Source of the DNA: Aplidium turbinatum
Taxonomy: Eukaryota; Chordata; Ascidiacea; Aplousobranchia; Polyclinidae
Length of the DNA stretch: 64,000 nucleotides
Assembly (NCBI GenBank): GCA_918807975.1
Contig: OU964921.1
Coordinates: 35,676,498 to 35,740,497, forward strand
Reading direction: 5' to 3'
Positions within the stretch are counted from its first letter, which is position 1, and each line of letters begins with the position of its first letter. Below the pieces are notes generated by a model. That model was given only the letters and a program-made list of their open reading frames with translations. It did no database searches and was not told the origin of the DNA. A program made the position numbers and the translations under genes. Positions 46,579 through 55,500 of this stretch are shown in pieces.

Positions 46579-49500
46579 ATGGCTGCTTTGCAAGCACCAG
46601 GACTTCATGGTTATTCAGTTAAGTTCTCACCTTTTATACCAAACAAACTGGCTTGTGTCATGTGTCAAGAGTATGGAATACAAGGTAAGAATACTGGATC
46701 TATTTATAAAAAAATACTTAAAGTGAAGCGAATTATGTCAAATATAGTTATTATTAATCACCTAAATCAATTCTTAGCAACCCATGGGATTGTACACACT
46801 TTGTGGCTTGAAGCCAGAGCCATTTGTTGGAGCTTTGCATTTTCATAAGGAGCTGGAGCCAGTTGTTTGATAGACAGCTCCAGCTCCAACAAATTTCATG
46901 AGATGCTATTGGCTGAATTCTTAATAATCTGTCATAAAGGAGCTGCAAACCAGCGACGCAGGCCCGGTCACCGAGATTGACAGAGTGAAGTTTCTGTTTG
47001 CTATTAAAGTGTGGTTGGCTGAATTATTCCATTCAATAGGTGCTGCTGAATGGAGAGCAGTCTTGAAATTGCGTTGCTCAAGCGCACACCTTGAAAGTAG
47101 AACCAGTGCTGTTTAATCTCGCAGATTCTTTGTTGGTAAAGTCGGGCACTAATTAACCAACCGAATCATCGGGGCAGATATCGAGACAACAATAAGTCGT
47201 CATTGTAACGGAATTAGCATTTGGCAGGACATAAGACATCTAAATGGTATTCCTAATTATACAACATAGACTCTACTGTTTTTGGACACTACAGGACCTA
47301 TCTGTGATACAAATCCTTATTAGGAAAGTTAATCAATAATCATATCCTAAATGTATTGAAATCAGATTTGAATATGAAGTAGTTTACCAAAGTATCATAC
47401 AAACCTAACCAGTAATGTTTTGGTTGATGATATAAATCATTGTAACCAGCACCCGTGGCAATCGCCTTCGGCTCTGGTGCTGGTAGCCCTGGGTTCGATT
47501 CCAGGTCGGGTCATACCAAAGACTTTAAAAAGGGTACCGATTGTGTTCTTTTTTGCATAACGCAGTGAGGATAAATCGGGTAATAATCTGGTGACATATC
47601 ACCCTCTTCCAATCTGCCTTGAGCCAGCATGGAAGCAGTAGCCTACAGCTCATAAAATCACATGGAACCCTGTATAGTAACCCATGTTGATGAGCAATCT
47701 GCTGCAAGCGGAGATACTGGAGATAGCGAATGATTATTAACCTTGTTTATAATGTTTGTTTAAATAATTGTTGTTAAAGTGCAACTGCACGATTGAATTA
47801 ACATTGGCTAGAATCCATTGCCAAGACATCCGATACGGGTTGAAAAACTCACTTCCTCACAATTGAGGCCCACAGCCAAGAAACCGACCTTTTTCTCACG
47901 CTCTCTAGCGCTTTTTTTTCACGCTACCTGGAAGTGGTAAACTCGTCTACGCCACCTAGTGATATGACGTCACTTGTAGTCGAACTTAGTGGAGACTAAA
48001 CTAGACGAGATAGGCTTGGTTGCTGGTGAATGCGCAAATGTATAAGGCATCTATAATGAAAACGCATCTTTCAGCCAGCATATTATACAAATTTAGTTGT
48101 TGATGCCTGTGTGCCAGGGGTGGTCTACGATGCCCATCGCCAAGGGCTAGTTTCTTAGATTGGAACAGGCAAATTTGGTTATATCGAAAAGATTTTGTAT
48201 TGTATGATACAATAATGAGCTGATAACGCTTCAACATTCATTGGGGCAGATGGGGTTGTTTTGCTTCAGCTCTTGGAACTTTGCTAACATTAACATGTTC
48301 GTATGTTCTATCTAAGATGTACAATATAAACTTTATATTTACATTTCGTAGTTACTGAATGTACTAGATAGGCTATCCGGTAGCCTATGTAAAAATGATT
48401 TTGTCTGGTGATTGAAACTTTTTGCATGTTACCATGTTCCGTATAATCAAAGAAAAAGCGTTCGTTTTGATCATAATATCAAGTCATGTTGTTCCTATAT
48501 CTTTAGTTTATAATTTACCTTTCATTAAAATCACCTTTTATTGCCTCTTACTGTTTCCTGTGAGGTAATGCAACCTTACACCAGGGGTGTGCAACCTTTA
48601 TTACAGGAGGGCCAGATATAAATAACTGGGTGAAACCGCGGTCGCACGTTTATTTAACATATGATTTCTAGTAGTTGCAGGCACAAAAATGTAGTTTTTT
48701 TGTTATTCATGTTATTCTTATGGCATTATTAGAGGACTTATCTCTTTGCAGAAATAATAAGTTAAGACTTAAGACGCATAAATTTCTGAAGAAAACTGCT
48801 ATTCAAATTTATTGTCACACTCACACCGTTTTTAAACGAGTGCAGTGAGAAGTTTGCAGCTGGCTTCTTTTCCTGATAGCCTTTTCCAATGGAAGTGCTC
48901 GCAATTCGAAGTCTATTTTCCAGGTAGGCTATTTGTTGGGTCTGCTACTATTCGGTGAGAGCCTTTTCGGTGAGAGCCTTTTTCGGTGAGAGCCCTATTC
49001 GGTAATTTTTTTGAATTTTTTTTTGAAAATTATCAGGTACCGCAGCCTATTTATCAATTATCATTGCCACTTTTACATCGTTTTAACGTCGCTAAACGTT
49101 GAAATAAGACCCTAACCTGTAACCCTTTACCCTAACTTTACACCCTAACCCCAACCCCTAACCCTATAACGGCAATGATAATTAGGCTAAGGTACCCAAT
49201 AATTAAAAAAAAAATCACCAAATAGGGCTTTTACCGAGAAAGGCTCTCACTGAATAGGAAACTCACCGAAACGGGCCATTCCGCTATTTGTTTGTCAGAA
49301 CCGATCGATTAGGAGATTTCACGATGCCCATTTTAGAAAAAAAAATTGTTCGCTCAAATACGTTGAGCCAAAAAGAGCCATTTTTGAAGCAATGGATTTT
49401 TTCAAATGTGGAAAGTCATCTTGGCTGAGATGTTTTCGGTAAAATCGCCAAGATTCATTTCTAAATACTTTGCTTTCAAATCCGTTTTCTCTTGAAGATC

Positions 49501-52500
49501 AATCAGTTCAAGTTGGATATCAACTGGTGCGTTGTCAATGTTTGTGTCGAATGGCGAAGAGACTATACCAAACAAATATTCATGAGATTTGAAGTCCTTG
49601 AAACGAGCCAAAAATTCATACAACAATTTTTCAAATTTAGTTTTCTTCTCAGGATGCATTCCATAGTCTCTCAAAGTTAGAAAATGAAAAAGATTTCCTA
49701 TCTGCATGTGAGCTTTCCAAAGTCGTACTTTGTTCATAAAGCCTTTTATGTGACTATACATTTTTACGTTCCAAATAATTAAACACAATGGATTAGCGGT
49801 GGCCGGTGAGAGATTTCTAAAATGGTTAAGAGAAGGTGCGAAATCTATAATAATCCACTCCACAATGAATTGTTCACACGTACCAGACTAAACTAAATTA
49901 TAAACACGTTTCGCGGGCGCACACAATTTAAAATTGGCACATCCTTGCGGGCCGCACACCTCTGATGGAGGCCTGTACCATCTTGATAAGCATTCAGACA
50001 CATAACAGACGGATATAGCGATATTGCCAGGCATCATCTCAGAAAATGCTTAATATAACAAAAACGGTTAGACCAGTGCAAGTAAGAAGTTTATTATTGA
50101 AATCTACGTAAAACTTCAGTCTAGAAACACTTGTTAAACCTTACTGACTCAGACAATCAAATAAATCGACCTGGCTCCTGGTCTACAGGGCGAATACAAG
50201 GAAAGAATTTGCAAAACCGATAGTCGCTGCGAGGTCTGACTACAAGTGACGTCATAATCCGCGTGTTGCGCAATGCAATCCGCCATTGTAGAAACGTGGC
50301 CAAAAATACAAGCGCGTGGAAAATCATAGTTTTGATAATAATTTTTATTGAAATAAATATAGCCTTAAAATGTAAGGGCGAGGTTGGTATTTATAGATTG
50401 ACACATGCTCTTTCAGATAAAGTGCGGTCAAAGTTATCGTGCAGTTGCACTTTAAGCATTTAGCCAAACCATTTCTTTGGTAAATTATCTCCCAGAGCAT
50501 GTCATTAACAGCTAAAGATTGTTTGTTTCAGGAAATGGGGTTTTATTGATTATTGACTTCGACCCTGATCTACAGTTGCCAATGAACATTGTACATTCTT
50601 GTGATTGGCCTGATGGTTTATTTGATGTTTGTTGGAGTGAAGAAAATCCTGAAACGTGTTGCACGGCAAGCGGTGATGGAGCAGTATTACTATGGAGTAG
50701 TGCTAAATCGGTATGGTCAATTATTGATAAAAATAGCATTTTCATATAAATTTTAACAAAAGACTTGATTGGATATGGTGGTAGAGTGCTCTGGCTACAA
50801 AAAAGCAACCTTGAAACTTTGAAAAGCGATTTATGTATCTCTTCTGTGGTGTCTGAGAAATTAGTTTATCATTTTTGATATATAACACAACAACTGATGG
50901 AACACTTCCTCTTAGATGATGACATTGACAAAGTAGCTTATCTTTCCAAATGAAGAGGAAGGTGTTCCACTGTTCCAGCAGAATAGGTCTCAGTGACATA
51001 AAAGAATCTTCTTGGCAGATCTCTTAGCATTAATAATTTTCAGCATATATACATTTTCTGTTTATGTCACTAGTAGAGTCGTAGAAAGTGTATTTGTTGT
51101 GAAGTCACTGAAAACGTTAGCTGTTGTTTGGAGTTTGATGTGGTGATTTGTTTACCTGTTGGAAGTGCTAAACTAGAAGTACCCAACCACTGGGTCGCGA
51201 AAAGATTGCTACCAGGTCGCGGAAACATACTTCCAAAATGTCCGTCAAGAATGCAATGTGTTTGAAAGTATGACCTTCGCCATAGAATAAATTGATTATA
51301 GTGAAAAAAAACTGGAGCCATGCACTAAATACGTACTTGTAAAAGAATACAAAAAACCAACAACCAATTTTCTATGTTTTTAAAATTCATTTTCGGGCTT
51401 TAAAGTGCAGGGAAAGCGATCAAAACAACGTTTATTTGTCAAAATTTTAGTCAAAAAAAAGTCAAAAGCTAAACTGGTTTCCTTTGCTGACCTGAACTTT
51501 TACATTGTCTATTTCGTTGTACCAATCTTGCTTAAAGTGTGTTTACATTGCTATAAAAAAATAGACCGAAAAATAGCCTAAATGTCAAACTTCGTTTTTT
51601 ATTTCGCCGGCCCGCGAGGTTATTTTCAATTTAAACTCCTTTTGTGAAGAAAAGGAAAGGTTGGAGACCACTGTGCTAAACCATTCGTCCGTCCTTCAAA
51701 GATTTTGGTCAACAGTCTGAAGAGTTGAAGTATTCGATTATTTATTTGACTGCTTTGCATATGATATTCCATTAACTACGTCATCGTCATATATCTTTCC
51801 TAAGTCTCATTAGTCATTATGTGTTCGAGCAAGAGAAAACGGTAACATTGACCCTCTTTATATTCAACCGTTTGTATTGGGTTCATGGTCAAATTGAACT
51901 AACAAGTAATATTTAACAATATTTAAATTGAACCAAGACAATTTTTTGATTGACTGCATTTTTACTTTTGGGATTTTTTTGAAATATACTTTATTTAAAA
52001 GCATACCCAATGCTGAATTGATCATATAGCGTCATTTGGTCGATATTAAAAAAAAAAAAACTTTTTTTTGCAATGCTTGCACTCAACAGTTATGCTGTGT
52101 ATTTTTGCAGGAACCAATGTTAATTTTGCGAGAACATGAAAAAGAAGTTTATTCCGTAGATTGGAGTCATCTCGGCAATAAAAACCTAATTTTATCTGGC
52201 TCCTGGGATCGCACAGCAAAAGTATGGGATGCACATGTTGGAAAATGCAGTGGCACATTCAAAGGCCATTATGGAGTGGTATACAGCACCGTGTGGTCAC
52301 CCCGTAATCAAGGATGTTTTGCCACTGCGTCAGGTTTTTAAGCTTATAATTTTGGTTGTTGTGAAACAAACAAGCTTAATTTATTCTATTCAGTATTTTT
52401 TATTGCACCTAAGATTTTTTCATTTTGTAAGAAGCTGTCCGCAAAACTTTAAGTATGATAAAAAATAGACTGACAAAGAAAGCGGGGTGGCCCGTTTCGG

Positions 52501-55500
52501 CGAATCTAATCCAATTCTTTGTAGCATTTGTCTGGGGAGCTGAATGATATGTGATGTTGTATATGTCGAATCTACAGGGGACGGAACTGCACGAATATGG
52601 GACTTGCGGAAAGCATACATGCCGCAGTGCGTTGTGGGTGCGCATGACACTGAAGTCCTTTCTTGTGATTGGTCCAAATACGATGAAAACATCCTTGTGA
52701 CTGGATCTGTTGATTGTTCTGTGAGGTACTTAATTAAAACATTTTATTGCAAGTTTGCTGTATTAACTATGCAATTAAAAGATATAGTTGCCGTCTTGGA
52801 AAAAGTTTTTTTTCTCGCGTGTTTATCTGTTTTGTGCAGAGTGTTTATACAAATTTGGGTTTTAAACCTCGTATTTTTAGGGTTTGGGATCTACGAAACC
52901 CAAAGGCATTTGTTTGTCAAATGGTTGGTCATGGATATGCAGTAAGAAGGGTGCGATGCTCTCCTTTTAGTGGAAAACATATCGCAACATGTTCATATGA
53001 CTTCACAGTGAGGTAAGTTAAAACGAAAAACATTACGACTCATAAATGGATGTTTTCTCATTTCTATACAGTATTGCAGTTTTCATATCGTAAAAGCATT
53101 GAAATGGAGCTCGTAATTTTGCAAAAGACACACACATGTGAGATTTGCATTTTAGATTGAGCTTTGTGCCATTAGTTCAAGTAATATTTTAAGCAGAGGC
53201 CGGTATCTGCTACTATGAAAGTAGGGCGCTACTATTAAAAAATGCCAAAAGAGTGACTCTCCCTGTAGGCTGTAGTAGCTACTTACCAATCGATGAAAAG
53301 TAACGCGCTTCCGCTACTGCTTCTTCGCTCCCTTTACGCGATATTTTTTGTCTTGAGCTGTCACTGGAGGCTGTGCTCAAGTGCCTACTGCCTTCTAAGG
53401 TGGAAATGACGATGAAAACAAATTTAGTTGAAATTGAAATAAAGTTTCCAAAGTCGTTTGCAAATAACGAGGTTGGTACCAGTAAACTATAATCGCGCCA
53501 GTGTATTACACAAAAAGTGCCGAAAAAGATTTTTTCTTCATTTTGAACGGAAAAATAGCGGTTACGAAATTACGATCAATGCAAATGTACCGCCTATCCC
53601 GCTACCGCTAAATTGGTATAACGGAGCGCCCGATACGCAACTGTTACCATTCAAAATGTAGCAGTGATCCCACTGTCGCTACAAAACCTGGCGGCCCTAA
53701 AAAAAGCTAAAAGTGTAGAGTACGTTGTAGGCTACAAGTAGTACACCTCTAATGTCAAAGAACAGTGATTTGAAAAGTTGTATTGTGTACTGTATAATGT
53801 GTGAGTTTTTTGGACAATCGTGTTGATTGGTTGTGGGAATCTTTATCCTCATCCTGAAAAGATTCTTCGCATATCTAATCTTGACAGTTTTCGTTTGTAA
53901 AGACTTTGACTCACCGACGCAGGGCCAGTCATTGAGATTGGCACAAGTAAAGTTTCTGCTTGTTCTTGAAGTGTTTGTTTGTGAATTATTTCATCCACTA
54001 TACTATCCTTGAAATGTGTTGCCTAAGCTCAAGCGTACATCCAAGGGCCAAGACTCGAACGAGCGCAGCTTGATGCTTATCTTTTAATCGTAAAGCCATA
54101 GTAGTCTAATTGTTTAATTAATATATATAAACAAGTATGCGAAGTCCTGGTCCTTGAACATCCAGGGAACATAAAAAAGAATGCATTGTCTATGGTAAAG
54201 AAGGATTGTCAGCACTTTAAAAACGAATTTGTTCAGATGAATAACTTTGTCACGCTTTCTTTCTATCTCTTACCAGGAAAAAGACTTGGAAAGGTTCAAT
54301 GACGTAGTTTAATGGGTCAACCGAAAAGCAGTCAATTAAATGTCGAATAATTCTACTTAGCGAAATGATAATCTGACTTCTTGAAGAACTTTAACGAACG
54401 GCTTCTCAAATAACTCTAATTTCTGCATCAACTACCAATCTACAACTCATAGCACAACTCTCATAACCAACTCAATAATAATCATCATAATAATCACCAT
54501 AATAATAATCTCAGAATCTCAGAATAAACATTACACAAACTACACCACTATTTATAGTTGGCTGTTCAGTCCAGTAACTTCGAGAAGGTTACATCATAAA
54601 AAGAACCATCGTTCGGTCACGTAGCATTTAAAAGGTAAACAACAGAAGTCTCTAGAAGGTCACGTTCGCAAGAAGATTCTTACATAATAACGATTTCGCA
54701 ATCGGACATTTACTGATAAACAACCTTATGACGTCATGACAAACGACGCTCAGAAATCATGAAAAACAACAGAACCTTCTAGATTTGCATGCTTACAGAT
54801 GATTCTAGAAATACGTTACATAATACAAATTTCTCAATCAGAGGTTACTTCAGGTCATAACCGATAATAACACAACGCACCAGAATTCCATAATGAAAAT
54901 AGCACATTCGTTGAAGATACAAAGCAAGCCATCGCGAGGCATTTGCACCTTGATTGTGACATACGCCCCCCCTTAGAATATTGTTGCAAACAATATAACA
55001 ACACAATCAATACAAAACACACCACAAAACAATTAATTACTCAATAATCAATTCTCATAAGTCTATCGTTGCATGATCTACCAACGATAGCTTTTCTCAA
55101 AACAATAGTCACGTTTTCTGCGAAAGTTTCCAACGTCCTCAATATCTTCAGTGCATCGGCGAGCGAAATGACCCATCTTCCTACATCGGAAACACCTCCT
55201 CTCCGGACAGTCCTTGGCGAGATGACCCTCTCTGTGACAGTTGTAGCAAGCCTTTTCATCAAAAGAGCAGCTTCTGGCTATGTGTCCACTCTCCCCACAT
55301 CGGTAGCAGTGGTTGTCACGGCAACGTCTGTTTTCCGAATGTCCGCCGTCAGCAACGCACTTCCTGGCGAAATGTCCGCGTCTACCGCATCTATAGCAAA
55401 CTCCAAATGGTCGTCGCCTGCCTCTTCTCCTCGGTTCTTCGCGCTCGTAATATCCGTCATCGTGAGATCGTTGCTGATTATCTGCAGAACAATCTTGAGC

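Larger units (their letters stand above)
47778..50451. mobile_element. TTAA-flanked DNA transposon, interrupted by a hAT element
   Basis: Both ends read TTAA then AGTGCAACTGCACGAT in inverted orientation (47774-47793 and 50436-50455). The inverted homology continues inside (ATGACGTCACTTGTAGTC near 47965; GACTACAAGTGACGTCAT near 50238). TTAA target sites are typical of Kolobok and piggyBac types. No transposase was recognised. The hAT element at 48582-49964 splits it. Confidence 0.7.

Noticed and set aside
54480-54530. AATAATAATC microsatellite-like stretch as a CRISPR-like array
   Set aside because: It is simple sequence within the LTR and appears identically in both LTRs. There are no spacers, and the genome is animal.
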